Counted from the stretch's first letter, positions 1 to 8,713 are shown. The stretch is 64,000 bases of DNA from Streptomyces poonensis (GCF_014650915.1 NZ_BMVW01000012.1:199489-263488); one strand, 5' to 3'. The notes: a model not told the origin generated them from the sequence alone. Numbers and translations are program-made.

Positions 1-53
1 GATGGGTCGCCGAGGACCCGTGGATCAACGAGGACCCGTGGGGCGCCGTCGCC

Positions 54-1625
54 CTACGGCGTCTCCGACTTCACCCTCGCCTTCTCCCGCGCCTCCACCG
101 GGTCCGGCTCCTTCACCTTCACCGGCTCCGTCCCCGCCGCACTGTGCCGCGCCGCCCAGTTCTCCAGGGCCGTGCGGCAGGCGTGGTCCAGGTGGTGCAG
201 GCCCGCCAGGTGCAGTTCGATCGGGCGGTCCTGGGGGAGGGCCTCCAGACTGTCGAGGATCTTCGGCAGCCGCAGGAAGGTCGCGTTGCCCGACAGGTAC
301 ACCTGGACGGGACCGGCGCCCTTGTCGATGACCTCCAGCTTGACGTGCGAGGCCTCCCAGGCGGTCTTGACCACGGACAGCGCCAGGCCGATCAGGACAC
401 CCTCGAACATGTTCACCGCGACGATGGACACCGCCGTGACGATCAGGATCAGTGCCTCGCCCCGGTGCGACCGCCACAGCGAGGCCACGCCCTTGAACGG
501 GATGAGCTTCCAGCCCGCGTGGACGAGGATGCCGGCCAGGGCGGGCAGCGGGATGTACGCCAGCACGGACGGCAGCAGCGCGGCGAACAGCAGCAGCCAG
601 ACGCCGTGCAGGACCCGCGAGGCCTTGGTGCGGGCGCCCGCCGCGACGTTGGCGGAGCTGCGCACGATCACCGCGGTCATGGGCAGCGCGCCGAGCACTC
701 CGGACACGGTGTTGCCCGCGCCCTGCGCCATCAGTTCCTTGTCGTACTGGGTCCGTGGCCCGTCGTGCAGCCGGTCCACGGCCGCCGCGCTGAACAGCGA
801 CTCGGCGGACGCGATCAGCAGGAAGGCCAGGACGGTGCCGAGCAGGGCGGGACTGGCGAGCTCACCGAAGGCGTCCAGGCCGGGCGGCTGGACGGACTGC
901 AGCAGTCCCTGTACCTCGACGGTGGCGACGGGCAGGCTGAACACCAGCGTGACGACGGTCGCCAGGATCACCGCGGCGAGTGCGCCCGGAACCGTCTGCA
1001 CGGCCCCCGGCAGCTTCTTCCACAGCACCATCACGGCGATCGTGCCCGCGCCGACCGCGAGCGAGGCGAGGGCGGTGGTGCTGCCCACGGCGTCCACGGC
1101 CGCCCCCGGCAGCCCGAGGATCTTGTCCACTCCGGAGGCGGGTGCCTCCAGGCCGGCCGCCGAGTACAACTGGCCCGCGATGAGCACGAGCCCGATACCG
1201 GCGAGCATGCCCTCGACCACGGAGACCGAGATGGCCCGGAAGTAGCGGCCCAGCCTCAGCGCGCCCATGGCGAGCTGGAGCAGGCCCGTGACCAGCACGA
1301 TCACACCGAGCACGGGCAGCCCGAACTCGCTGACGGCCTCGAAGACCAGCACGGTGAGGCCCGCGGCCGGTCCGGACACCTGGAGGCTGCTGCCCGGCAG
1401 GAGACCGGTCACGAGACCGCCCACGATGCCGGTGATCAGGCCGAGTTCGGCCGGCACACCGGACGCGACGGCCACGCCCACGCACAGCGGGAGGGCGACC
1501 AGGAACACGACGAGCGAGGCGGTGAAGTCCTGCCGCAGGTGGGGGAACCTGGGCGTACGGGGTGCCTCGGCGGACTGCCGGGGCGCGTCGGGCGCGTTGG
1601 TCGTCGTAGACATCGCGCCGCTCAC
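54..1625 (-). CDS. SulP family anion transporter with STAS domain
   Basis: A 523-residue integral membrane transporter of the SulP/SLC26 family. About ten to twelve hydrophobic segments fill residues 30-420 (for example 'VVFLVALPLCVGVAVASG'), and a C-terminal STAS-like domain covers roughly 435-500. The GTG start overlaps the stop of the carbonic anhydrase gene by 4 bases, so the two are probably translationally coupled; an ATG four codons later is an alternative. SulP proteins paired with carbonic anhydrase are usually inferred to move bicarbonate, which fits here better than sulfate, but the substrate cannot be read from sequence. A 12-bp direct repeat (12-23 and 30-41) lies just past the stop. 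Confidence 0.9.
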   Translation of the reverse strand: MSGAMSTTTNAPDAPRQSAEAPRTPRFPHLRQDFTASLVVFLVALPLCVGVAVASGVPAELGLITGIVGGLVTGLLPGSSLQVSGPAAGLTVLVFEAVSEFGLPVLGVIVLVTGLLQLAMGALRLGRYFRAISVSVVEGMLAGIGLVLIAGQLYSAAGLEAPASGVDKILGLPGAAVDAVGSTTALASLAVGAGTIAVMVLWKKLPGAVQTVPGALAAVILATVVTLVFSLPVATVEVQGLLQSVQPPGLDAFGELASPALLGTVLAFLLIASAESLFSAAAVDRLHDGPRTQYDKELMAQGAGNTVSGVLGALPMTAVIVRSSANVAAGARTKASRVLHGVWLLLFAALLPSVLAYIPLPALAGILVHAGWKLIPFKGVASLWRSHRGEALILIVTAVSIVAVNMFEGVLIGLALSVVKTAWEASHVKLEVIDKGAGPVQVYLSGNATFLRLPKILDSLEALPQDRPIELHLAGLHHLDHACRTALENWAARHSAAGTEPVKVKEPDPVEAREKARVKSETP

Positions 1626-2203
1626 AGGGACTGGAACGTGTCGGTGTCCGCGCGGTGCTCGCGCACGGCTCCGGTGTGCACTTCGTAGTACCAGCCGCGC
1701 AGCCGGAGCCGTCCCTCGGCCAGGCGCCGTTCTATACAGGGGTAGGACCGCAGCCGGAGCAGCTGCGACAGCACGTGGTGCTGCACGGCCTCCGCGACGG
1801 TGGGATCGCCGGCGTCTGCGGTCTTCGGGTCGTCGCAGGAGTGCGCGAGCCAGTCCCGGACGGCGGGTACGGCGGTCAGGTCGTCGCCGCGGACCAGGGC
1901 GCCGACGGCGCCGCAGTGCGAGTGTCCGCAGACCACGATGTCCTTGACGCCGAGGACCTCCACGGCGTACTCGATGGTGGCCGCCTCACCGGTGGGGGTG
2001 CCGGAGGCGTACGGGGGGACGACGTTGCCCGCGGTGCGCAGCTCGAAGAGCTCGCCGGGGCGGGCGCCCGTGATCAGGGCCGGAACGACCCGGGAGTCGG
2101 AGCAGGTGATGAACAGGACGTCTGGCGACTGGCCGGCCGCCAGAGCGGCGAACTCCTCAGGGCGCTGTCCGAACGTGCGGGCGTTGTCGATGAGGGGCTG
2201 CAT
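1622..2203 (-). CDS. beta-class carbonic anhydrase
   Basis: A cytoplasmic zinc enzyme of 193 residues interconverting CO2 and bicarbonate. The beta-class signature is complete: CSDSR at residues 34-38 (zinc ligand Cys34 with the Asp36/Arg38 dyad) and GHSHCGAV at 93-100 (ligands His94 and Cys97). The ATG start has an AGGAGGAG ribosome site 8 bases upstream. It is first in a two-gene operon with the SulP transporter, whose GTG overlaps this stop, so it probably supplies or consumes the transported bicarbonate. Confidence 0.93.
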   Translation of the reverse strand: MQPLIDNARTFGQRPEEFAALAAGQSPDVLFITCSDSRVVPALITGARPGELFELRTAGNVVPPYASGTPTGEAATIEYAVEVLGVKDIVVCGHSHCGAVGALVRGDDLTAVPAVRDWLAHSCDDPKTADAGDPTVAEAVQHHVLSQLLRLRSYPCIERRLAEGRLRLRGWYYEVHTGAVREHRADTDTFQSL

Positions 2204-2278
2204 GTGGTGACTCCTCCTGGCGCGCCGTCTCGGCGCGTCGGGCTGACAAGACAGAGTGTGGGGGGCGGACTCTGCTGC

Positions 2279-2677
2279 TCAGCAGCGGAATACCTGGAGC
2301 GCGGCCGGGGTGTGGGCCGCCCTGGATCTCGCCGGATGGGGCGAGGACGTGGAGGGGACCGGCGGACGAGCGGAGGTCGGGCCCGTCTCCTGCGGCGGGC
2401 GCTCGGGCGCCGGAGGCGCGTGGACGGCGGTGACACCGCGATGCCGGTCGCGGGTGCGGAGGGGATCGGTCGGGTCCCCCGCCGGGCCGCAGCCGCGGTG
2501 GGTGACGGCCTCGCCGCGCAGCGCCGTGCCCGTGAGTCCGTTTCCGGGCTCGGCCTGGACCTCGGCATGACGGTCCGTGTGCGCGGATGCGAAGGAAGCC
2601 GTGGACGCGAAGAACTGGAGGCAGAGCAGCACGGCGACGAGGACCTTGATCGCGTTCCGGGCCGTCGAGCCTCGCAA
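2279..2677 (-). CDS. small secreted or membrane-anchored hypothetical protein
   Basis: A 132-residue protein whose N terminus is a signal peptide: basic 'MRGSTARNAIK', then a hydrophobic core (VLVAVLLCLQFFASTASFASA) with a likely cleavage after residue 32. The mature part is Pro/Ser/Thr/His rich with no recognised domain, so it is probably disordered. The TTG start is chosen because GGGGGAGG lies 4-5 bases before it. It lies 75 bases upstream of the carbonic anhydrase start on the same strand, so co-transcription is possible. No function is recognised. Confidence 0.55.
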   Translation of the reverse strand: MRGSTARNAIKVLVAVLLCLQFFASTASFASAHTDRHAEVQAEPGNGLTGTALRGEAVTHRGCGPAGDPTDPLRTRDRHRGVTAVHAPPAPERPPQETGPTSARPPVPSTSSPHPARSRAAHTPAALQVFRC

Positions 2678-2880
2678 CTTGCCTCCCCCGAGCCTTTACT
2701 TATCTCTTCTACGCGTCAACAGTTGGTCAACAACGGGTCAAGAAGAACGTTAACCTGGCGAAGTTGTTTGCTGGGTTAACTTAGCGTTGCGAGCTGAAGA
2801 CAGCCTGAAAAGCGGCCCTGGCCTGGCTTGAATCGCACCTTGATGTGCGGTGACCGGCTGGCCGGCTAGCACAACGGAAA
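2678..2880. promoter_or_regulatory. AT-rich promoter region with GTTAAC dyad
   Basis: This gap upstream of the small secreted-protein gene is clearly AT-richer than its surroundings. It holds an inverted repeat, GTTAACC at 2749-2755 and GGTTAAC at 2774-2780, and GTCAACA-like repeats around 2714-2733. Together these look like a promoter with regulator sites reading to the left. No transcription start can be fixed from sequence alone. Confidence 0.4.
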
Positions 2881-2910
2881 GCCCCCTGGCGCCTGAGGCG
2901 ACCAGGGGGC
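2881..2910 (-). terminator. rho-independent-type terminator of zapE
   Basis: A strong hairpin, GCCCCCTGG-CGCC, a three-base loop and GGCG-A-CCAGGGGGC, begins 15 bases past the zapE stop. On the minus strand it is followed by a short T-rich stretch (TTTCC). Confidence 0.75.
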
Positions 2911-2924
2911 GTCGGGTCCGCGGC

Positions 2925-4040
2925 TCACTCCGGCCCGACGAGACCCTTGGCGTCACGCGCCAGCGCGGTGAGACGGGAAATGGCGCGGAAGTACTTCTTC
3001 CGGTAGCCGCCGTTCAGCATCTCCTCGCTGAACAGCCGGTCGAAGGGCAACCCCGAGGCGAGCACCGGCACTTCACGGTCGTACAGCCGGTCGGCGAGCA
3101 CGACGAGCCGCAGCGCGGTGGACTGGTCCGGGACGGGGCGCACATCGGTGAGGCACACGGCCTTCACCCCGTCCGTGAGGGCGCCGTACCGGCTCGGGTG
3201 CACGCGCGCGAGATGCTCCAGAAGCTGCGGGAAGCCGTCGAGGGAGGCGCCCTCGGTGGCGTACGCGGCCTTGGTGACCTGTTCGTCGGCGTACGGCGCC
3301 GGGGCCTCGGGCAGCCCGCGGTGACGGTAGTCCTCGCCGTCGATGCGCAGGGTGCGGAAGTGCGCGGACAGGCCCTGTATCTCGCGCAGGAAGTCGGCCG
3401 CCGCGAAGCGGCCCTCGCCGAGCTTGCCCGGCAGGGTGTTGGAGGTGGCGGCGAGGGCGACCCCCGCGTCCACGAGCTTGCCGAGGAGCGACGACACGAG
3501 GACGGTGTCGCCCGGGTCGTCCAGCTCGAACTCGTCGATGCACAGCAGCCGGTGGCCGGAGAGCGTGGCGACGGTCTGCTGGAAGCCGAGGGCACCGACC
3601 AGGTTCGTCAGCTCCACGAAGGTGCCGAACGCCTTGAGCGCGGGCTCGGCCGGCGTCGCGTGCCAGAGAGAGGCCAGCAGGTGGGTCTTGCCGACCCCGT
3701 ACCCGCCGTCGAGGTAGACGCCGCGCGGACCGGAGGAAACCTTCTGCCGGTTCTTGGCCGCCCTGCCGAAGCCGAAGAGCCTGCGCCGCCCGCCCGCACC
3801 GCCCGCGTGCGCACCGTCCAGACCCGCCGCGAACGTACTCAGGACCCGGACGGCCTCGGTCTGGCTGGGCTGGTTCGGGTCCGGTATGTACGTGTCGAAG
3901 CGCGCCCTGCCGAACCGGGGCGGCGGCACCATCTCGGCCACGAGCCGGTCGGCGGGGACATGCGGCTCGCGGGCGCACAGGGACAGGGGGGCCGCTTCGG
4001 GTATCGGACGGATCCCGGACACGGTGGAGGACGACGACAC
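2925..4040 (-). CDS. zapE: cell division protein ZapE (AFG1-like ATPase)
   Basis: A P-loop ATPase of the AFG1/ZapE family, about 371 residues. Walker A is GGYGVGKTHLL, Walker B is LLCIDEFEL, and the family's N-terminal 'PPPRFGRARFDTYIPDP' block is present. In proteobacteria ZapE acts on FtsZ at the division ring and mitochondrial AFG1 works in protein quality control; the actinobacterial role is less clear. The open frame extends further upstream, but GTG at 4040 (or 4046) is preferred because longer versions would run into the divergent reductase gene. It ends in a clear terminator and appears monocistronic. Confidence 0.85.
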   Translation of the reverse strand: MSSSSTVSGIRPIPEAAPLSLCAREPHVPADRLVAEMVPPPRFGRARFDTYIPDPNQPSQTEAVRVLSTFAAGLDGAHAGGAGGRRRLFGFGRAAKNRQKVSSGPRGVYLDGGYGVGKTHLLASLWHATPAEPALKAFGTFVELTNLVGALGFQQTVATLSGHRLLCIDEFELDDPGDTVLVSSLLGKLVDAGVALAATSNTLPGKLGEGRFAAADFLREIQGLSAHFRTLRIDGEDYRHRGLPEAPAPYADEQVTKAAYATEGASLDGFPQLLEHLARVHPSRYGALTDGVKAVCLTDVRPVPDQSTALRLVVLADRLYDREVPVLASGLPFDRLFSEEMLNGGYRKKYFRAISRLTALARDAKGLVGPE

Positions 4041-4077
4041 GGTCACCCACTTTAAAGGCCGTGTCACACTGCACGGC

Positions 4078-4872
4078 ATGCGACGCCTGCTCCCTGTGAC
4101 CGAAGAGACAGCCGCCCGAGGGACCGCGGACGCCACCGACCGCGAATGGGGACTCGACGAGCTGGCGGAGGCGTACGCCTACCCCGTCGCCGCCCCCGGC
4201 GCGCGGCCCCGGCCCTGGCTGCGCGCCAACATGGTGTCCACCCTCGACGGCGCCGCCCAGCACGACGGACGGTCCCAGCCCATCTCCCACCCGGCCGACA
4301 TGCGGGTCTTCGGCACGCTGCGAGGGCTGGCGGACGTGGTGATCGTGGGCGCCGAAACGGTACGCCAGGAGGGGTACCGCCCGGCACGCGCGCGGGAGGC
4401 GTTCGCGGCCCGCAGGGAGGCGGCCGGACAGGGTCCCGCACCCGCCGTCGCGGTGGTCAGCGCCGGTCTCGACCTGGACTTCTCGTTGCCGCTCTTCACC
4501 TCGCCGCTCGTCCCCACGCTCCTGCTGACCGGTGCCGCCGCACCGCCCGACCGGGTGGCCGCCGCGGAGAAGGCGGGCGCCCGGGTCGTGATCGCCGGGG
4601 ACGGCCCGGGCGTGGAGCCCGCCCGGGCCGTACGCGCCCTCGCCGCCCTCGGCCACACGCGGCTGCTGACCGAGGGCGGCCCGCGCCTCCTCGGCCAGCT
4701 GGTGGCGGCCGGTGTGCTGGACGAGCTGTGCCTGACGGTCTCCCCGATGCTCACCGCGGGGGACGCGCAGCGCATCGCCGGGGGCCCCGGGGTCGCCGTG
4801 CCGGAGCGCTTCGAGCTGGTGTCGCTGCTGGAGGAGGAGGGATTCCTGTTCAGCCGGTACCGGCGGCGCTGA
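4078..4872 (+). CDS. pyrimidine reductase family protein (RibD C-terminal-like)
   Basis: A 264-residue protein with the dihydrofolate-reductase-like fold of the RibD C-terminal domain. Typical motifs are 'RANMVSTLDGAAQHDGRS', 'DVVIVGAETVRQEGYRP' and 'LLTEGGPRLLGQL'. RibD-type reductases reduce the ribosyl side chain of a pyrimidine intermediate of riboflavin with NADPH. Here the deaminase domain is absent and there is no rib operon, so the true substrate is uncertain. The gene is divergent from zapE with about 37 bases between the starts; CACACT at 4065-4070 could be a -10 element giving a nearly leaderless mRNA. Confidence 0.8.
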   Translation: MRRLLPVTEETAARGTADATDREWGLDELAEAYAYPVAAPGARPRPWLRANMVSTLDGAAQHDGRSQPISHPADMRVFGTLRGLADVVIVGAETVRQEGYRPARAREAFAARREAAGQGPAPAVAVVSAGLDLDFSLPLFTSPLVPTLLLTGAAAPPDRVAAAEKAGARVVIAGDGPGVEPARAVRALAALGHTRLLTEGGPRLLGQLVAAGVLDELCLTVSPMLTAGDAQRIAGGPGVAVPERFELVSLLEEEGFLFSRYRRR

Positions 4873-5008
4873 CACGGGGCCCGCGGGGTACGCGATACCC
4901 AGCCCCGGCCCCATCACGGGGCAGGATGGTTTCCGCGGTACCGCGGGGTCCGGTGCGGCCCGCGGAGGAGTGAGGGCCCCGGCCCTCGGAGGGAGAAGGG
5001 CGCCAGTC

Positions 5009-5485
5009 GTGTTCACGAGCGTTTTGATGATCGAGAAGGCCCTGACGTCCGTCGACGTGGAGTTCGTCACCACCTTGCACGGTGATGAACCGGTCTCCTT
5101 CCACGTACTGCTCCAGCCCCGCGGCGACCAGGCCGACCGCCTGCTGCGCGCCATCGACGACGTCGCCCTCGGCGAGCTGGACGAGGCGGCCCGCGAGGGC
5201 GAGACACCGGAGGGCGACGAGGCGAAGGGCCCGGCCCAGCAGGCCCTGGACGTCTCCCTGGTCGCCCTGCGCGCGTCCGGCAGCGAGGCGAGCGGCCGCC
5301 TCGTCGAGGACCACCCGCTGGACGCGCTCAAGTCGCTGGTCGAGGAGGTCGGCGCCGACGAGGTCATCGTGCTGACCGACCCGCACTACGTGGAGGAGTT
5401 CTTCCACCGCGACTGGGCGTCCAGGGCACGGCACAAGGTCGGGGTGCCGGTGCTCAAGCTGTTCTCGCACGCCAAGGCGCGGTGA
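5009..5485 (+). CDS. small conserved actinobacterial protein, possible USP-like fold
   Basis: A 158-residue soluble protein. The GTG start at 5009 follows a strong GGAGGGAGAAGGG ribosome site, so the longer ATG form is not used. The C-terminal third ('ADEVIVLTDPHYVEEFF ... VGVPVLKLF') alternates strand and helix as in universal-stress/HUP-like folds; that is inference. I recall relatives being named indole-3-glycerol phosphate synthase, but none of that enzyme's barrel motifs are visible, so that label looks wrong. It lies upstream of murC on the same strand, separated by 135 bases that contain direct repeats. Function unknown. Confidence 0.75.
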   Translation: MFTSVLMIEKALTSVDVEFVTTLHGDEPVSFHVLLQPRGDQADRLLRAIDDVALGELDEAAREGETPEGDEAKGPAQQALDVSLVALRASGSEASGRLVEDHPLDALKSLVEEVGADEVIVLTDPHYVEEFFHRDWASRARHKVGVPVLKLFSHAKAR

Positions 5486-5620
5486 CGGGCGGCCTGGCGC
5501 GGGTGACCCGGCGCGGGTGACCTGGCGCATCGGGGCCGGTACGAGTACGGACCCGCGCACCCGGGGGCATAGGCTGGGCGGCTGAACGTCCGCCTCACCC
5601 GTACGCACAGGGAGACACGC

Positions 5621-7030
5621 ATGGCACCCGGCCTTCCCACCGCCATGGTCCGACCGCACTTCATCGGCATCGGCGGCGCCGGAATGTCGGGGATCGCGAA
5701 GATCCTCGCCCAGCGTGGCGCCCGGGTGGCGGGCAGCGACGCCAAGGAGTCGGCGACCGCCGGGGCCCTGCGGGCGCTCGGCGCCACCGTGCACATCGGG
5801 CACGCGGCGGAGCACCTCGCGGACGACGCGACCTGCGTGGTGGTCTCCTCGGCGATCCGCGCGGACAACCCGGAGCTGGCCCGCGCCGCCGAGCTCGGCA
5901 TCCCGGTGGTCCACCGGTCGGACGCCCTCGCCCGGCTGATGGACGGGCTGCGCCCGATCGCGGTCGCGGGCACCCACGGCAAGACGACCACGACGTCCAT
6001 GCTGGCGGTCGCGCTGACCGAGCTGGGCCTGGCCCCCTCGTACGCGATCGGCGGCGACCTCGACGCCCCCGGCTCCAACGCGCTGCACGGCACGGGCGAG
6101 ATCTTCGTGGCCGAGGCGGACGAATCGGACCGCAGCTTCCACAAGTACGCCCCCGAGGTCGCCATCGTCCTCAACGTCGAGCTGGACCACCACGCCAACT
6201 ACGCCTCCATGGACGAGATCCACGAGTCCTTCGAGACGTTCGCGGGCCGTATCGTGCCCGGCGGCACCCTGGTGATCGCGGCGGACCAGGAGGGCGCGCG
6301 GGAGCTGACGCGGCGGCTGGCCGCTTCGGCTCCCGGCACGCTGCGGACGGTGACGTACGGCGAGTCGCCGGACGCGGACGTCCGCATCACCTCCGTCGTG
6401 CCCCAGGGCCTGAAGAGCGAGGTGACCGTCGAGCTGGACGGCGAGCCGCTCACCTTCACGGTCTCCGTCCCCGGCCGCCACTACGCGCACAACGCGGTCG
6501 CGGCGCTCGCCGCGGGCGTCGCCCTCGGCGTCCCGGCGGCGGAGCTGGCCCCCGCCCTGGCCGCGTACACGGGCGTCAAGCGCCGCCTCCAGCTCAAGGG
6601 CGAGGCGGCGGGCGTCCAGGTGATCGACTCCTACGCCCACCACCCGACGGAGATGACGGCGGACCTGGAGGCCATGCGCGGCGCCGCCGCCGACGGCTCC
6701 CGCATCCTGGTCCTCTTCCAGCCGCACCTGTTCTCCCGCACCCAGGAGCTGGGCAAGGAGATGGGCGAGGCGCTGGCCCTGGCGGACGCCTCCGTGGTCC
6801 TGGACATCTACCCGGCGCGCGAGGACCCGATCCCGGGCATCACCAGCGACCTGATCATCGAGGCGGCGCGCGCGGCGGGCGCGGACGTGACGGCGGTGCA
6901 CGACAAGGACGGGGCCCCGGCCGTGCTGGCGGGAATGGCCGAGCCGGGCGATCTCGTTCTCACCATGGGAGCGGGCGACGTCACCGACCTCGGCCCGCTG
7001 ATCCTGGACCGTCTGTCGCAGCAGCAGTGA
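5621..7030 (+). CDS. murC: UDP-N-acetylmuramate--L-alanine ligase
   Basis: The first Mur ligase of peptidoglycan synthesis, a cytoplasmic enzyme adding L-Ala to UDP-MurNAc with ATP. It has 469 residues, the normal length. Visible signatures are the N-terminal 'GIGGAGMSGIAKIL' nucleotide-sugar loop, the P-loop 'GTHGKTTTTSM' near residue 116, 'EADESDRSF', 'NVELDHHANY' and 'DSYAHHPTE'. The ATG follows AGGGAG at 7 bases. It stands apart from a division/cell-wall (dcw) cluster, which fits Streptomyces, where murC is known to lie outside it. msrB follows directly. Confidence 0.95.
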   Translation: MAPGLPTAMVRPHFIGIGGAGMSGIAKILAQRGARVAGSDAKESATAGALRALGATVHIGHAAEHLADDATCVVVSSAIRADNPELARAAELGIPVVHRSDALARLMDGLRPIAVAGTHGKTTTTSMLAVALTELGLAPSYAIGGDLDAPGSNALHGTGEIFVAEADESDRSFHKYAPEVAIVLNVELDHHANYASMDEIHESFETFAGRIVPGGTLVIAADQEGARELTRRLAASAPGTLRTVTYGESPDADVRITSVVPQGLKSEVTVELDGEPLTFTVSVPGRHYAHNAVAALAAGVALGVPAAELAPALAAYTGVKRRLQLKGEAAGVQVIDSYAHHPTEMTADLEAMRGAAADGSRILVLFQPHLFSRTQELGKEMGEALALADASVVLDIYPAREDPIPGITSDLIIEAARAAGADVTAVHDKDGAPAVLAGMAEPGDLVLTMGAGDVTDLGPLILDRLSQQQ

Positions 7031-7059
7031 CAGCACAGAGCAACAAGGGGCTGAGCAGC

Positions 7060-7467
7060 ATGTCGTACGACGTCGAGAAGCCGGACGAGCAGTGGCGCGA
7101 GGAGCTGACCCCGGCCGAGTACGCGGTCCTGCGCCAGGCCGGCACGGAGCCCGCGTTCACCGGTGAGTACACCGACACCAAGACGAAGGGCGTCTACTCC
7201 TGTCGCGCCTGCGGCGCCGAACTCTTCACCTCGACCACCAAGTTCGAGTCCCACTGCGGCTGGCCGAGCTTCTACGACCCGAAGGACTCGGACGCGGTGG
7301 AGCTGCTGGAGGACCGCTCCCACGGGATGGTGCGCACGGAGGTGCGGTGCGCCCGGTGCGGGTCGCACCTTGGGCACGTCTTCGAGGGCGAGGGCTACCC
7401 GACGCCGACGGACCAGCGGTACTGCATCAACTCGATCTCGTTGCGGCTGGCGCCGAGCGAGGACTGA
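7060..7467 (+). CDS. msrB: peptide-methionine (R)-S-oxide reductase MsrB
   Basis: Repairs methionine-R-sulfoxide in proteins. It has 135 residues with two zinc CxxC pairs (Cys48/51 and Cys97/100), the 'HCGWPSFYDP' block and catalytic Cys122 in 'RYCINSISL'. ATG at 7060 is preferred (AAGGGG 9 bases upstream) over a GTG that overlaps the murC stop. It is probably co-transcribed with murC. A strong terminator follows. Confidence 0.95.
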   Translation: MSYDVEKPDEQWREELTPAEYAVLRQAGTEPAFTGEYTDTKTKGVYSCRACGAELFTSTTKFESHCGWPSFYDPKDSDAVELLEDRSHGMVRTEVRCARCGSHLGHVFEGEGYPTPTDQRYCINSISLRLAPSED

Positions 7468-7484
7468 GGTCCTTCAAGGCGAGC

Positions 7485-7518
7485 GACGGGGCCGGTTCCG
7501 TATGGGGCCGGCCCCGTC
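7485..7518 (+). terminator. terminator after msrB
   Basis: An 11-bp perfect stem, GACGGGGCCGG and CCGGCCCCGTC, with a 12-base loop, lies 18 bases after the msrB stop. It marks the end of the murC-msrB unit and the left edge of the accessory segment that follows. Confidence 0.75.
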
Positions 7519-7581
7519 GGTTGTCCATCTGGATCACACTGACGGCCCGAACGGAGCCGGCTGGTGTGCCTCGCGAAGTGA

Positions 7582-8058
7582 TCAGTGTTCGATGTGGTAC
7601 CGGCTTTGAGCAATGACGGCTTGACGGACTCTGGTGGTGAACTCCGGAGTGCGGGCGATGCGGTCGACACCGCCGGCCTTGCTGTGACGTAAAGCTGTTT
7701 TGAAGTTCTGCTCCAGGGTGCCGGCCATGCGGGACATCAGATCGTCGCTGAGATGGTCGTTCGCCTGCAGAATCACCAGATCGATCTTCGATGCTCGTGA
7801 CGGCAGGAACTGGTGGGAGTCAGCAGTGACGTACCGCTCGTCCACGAAGGTCCAGATGCCGTCGATACCGCAATCGTGGGCTCCGTCCACGATGCCGTCC
7901 ATGATCTCGTCGTTGTCGAGGTCCAGACTCTGCAAGGCCTTGTCCGCTGCGAAGAACGTGAAGAAGTCGTCCCGGCTCTTCTCAGGAGCCGGCTTCCGAT
8001 GCTGATCTCCCAGGATGCGGTCGAGTAGACGCTGATCGTTGTCTTGCGTAGACGTCAC
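7582..8058 (-). pseudogene. truncated AIPR-type abortive-infection protein (N-terminal remnant)
   Basis: A 158-residue open frame whose sequence ('FFTFFAADKALQSLDLDNDE', 'GIVDGAHDCGIDGIWTFVDE', 'KIDLVILQAN') matches the N-terminal region of AIPR/abortive phage infection proteins, which are normally some 500-700 residues. Only the N-terminal part is left; no continuation is visible in other frames downstream, so the rest has been deleted. The GTG start is set by GGTGGAAG 7 bases upstream. A TTA leucine codon (about 7689-7691) and lower GC mark it as foreign. A short functional derivative cannot be excluded. Confidence 0.6.
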
Positions 8059-8317
8059 GAAACACTTCCACCATGACCCAGGACCCTGGGCGTGTAATCC
8101 TGACATCCCGGTTGAAGGGTGAACACCCGGCCGGTTGGCCGGGATGAGACTGAGCGGCTTCCGCGGCTCTGGCGATGGCCGGACGTTTGTATGGTGATGC
8201 GGTGGGCCGGGGGCAGTGATGCCGCTCCCGTTTCCGATGCACGACCAACTCCGTCAACGTGCCGACAGGTGCTGGCAATATAAGAGTTCCCTTTGCTGCT
8301 CGGCGCCGTACGTTCGG
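8059..8317. promoter_or_regulatory. divergent intergenic region, possible higBA promoter
   Basis: This region separates the AIPR remnant from the toxin-antitoxin pair. It contains TATAAG at 8279-8284, a plausible -10 element reading right, with no clear -35 match. HigA-type antitoxins usually repress their own promoter, so an operator would be expected here; none is obvious. Confidence 0.3.
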
Positions 8318-8713
8318 ATGAGGAGCGTGAACTGGGAGATCAACGTTCATCCGGCGGTTGAGCTGTGGCTGCTGAAGCTGGCGGAGGAAGATCCGGGAAG
8401 TGCGGATCTGGTCGAAGCGGCGATCGACACCCTTGCGAGGGAGGGCCCGACGCTCGGACGGCCGCTCGCAGACCGCATTCACGGTAGTCGCGTCCACAAC
8501 CTCAAGGAGCTGCGTCCGGCGAGTGTCGGCCGCACGGAGGTGCGCTTCTTGTTCGTGTTCGATCCTGCTCGGGAGGCGATACTTCTCGTGGCGGGAGACA
8601 AGGCCGGCCGTTGGAGCCAGTGGTACGTCGAGGCGATCGTGCTCGCTGAAACACGCTATAGCGAGTATCTGGCCGACGTGCGACGCACAGGAGAGGACGG
8701 CGATGACCGATGA
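8318..8713 (+). CDS. HigB/RelE-superfamily toxin
   Basis: A protein of about 131 residues of the HigB/Gp49 type in the RelE/ParE superfamily, normally a ribosome-dependent mRNA endonuclease. Supporting features are 'HPAVELWLLKL', 'GRPLADRIHGSRVHNLKELRP', 'RTEVRFLFVFDPAREAILLVAGDK' and the basic C-terminal half. ATG at 8318 is used; GTG at 8327 (VNWEINVHP) is an alternative. The stop overlaps the start of the XRE gene by 4 bases, the toxin-first order typical of higBA. Function is by family, untested here. Confidence 0.8.
   Translation: MRSVNWEINVHPAVELWLLKLAEEDPGSADLVEAAIDTLAREGPTLGRPLADRIHGSRVHNLKELRPASVGRTEVRFLFVFDPAREAILLVAGDKAGRWSQWYVEAIVLAETRYSEYLADVRRTGEDGDDR

Noticed and set aside
2..477. 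Direct repeat GAGGACCCGTGG at the left edge as part of a gene entering the window
   Set aside because: All frames entering from the left are antisense to the SulP C terminus and show no protein-like end; too little sequence to decide.
5009..5485. Indole-3-glycerol phosphate synthase
   Set aside because: I recall relatives carrying this name, but the protein is far too short for a TIM barrel and lacks the enzyme's motifs.
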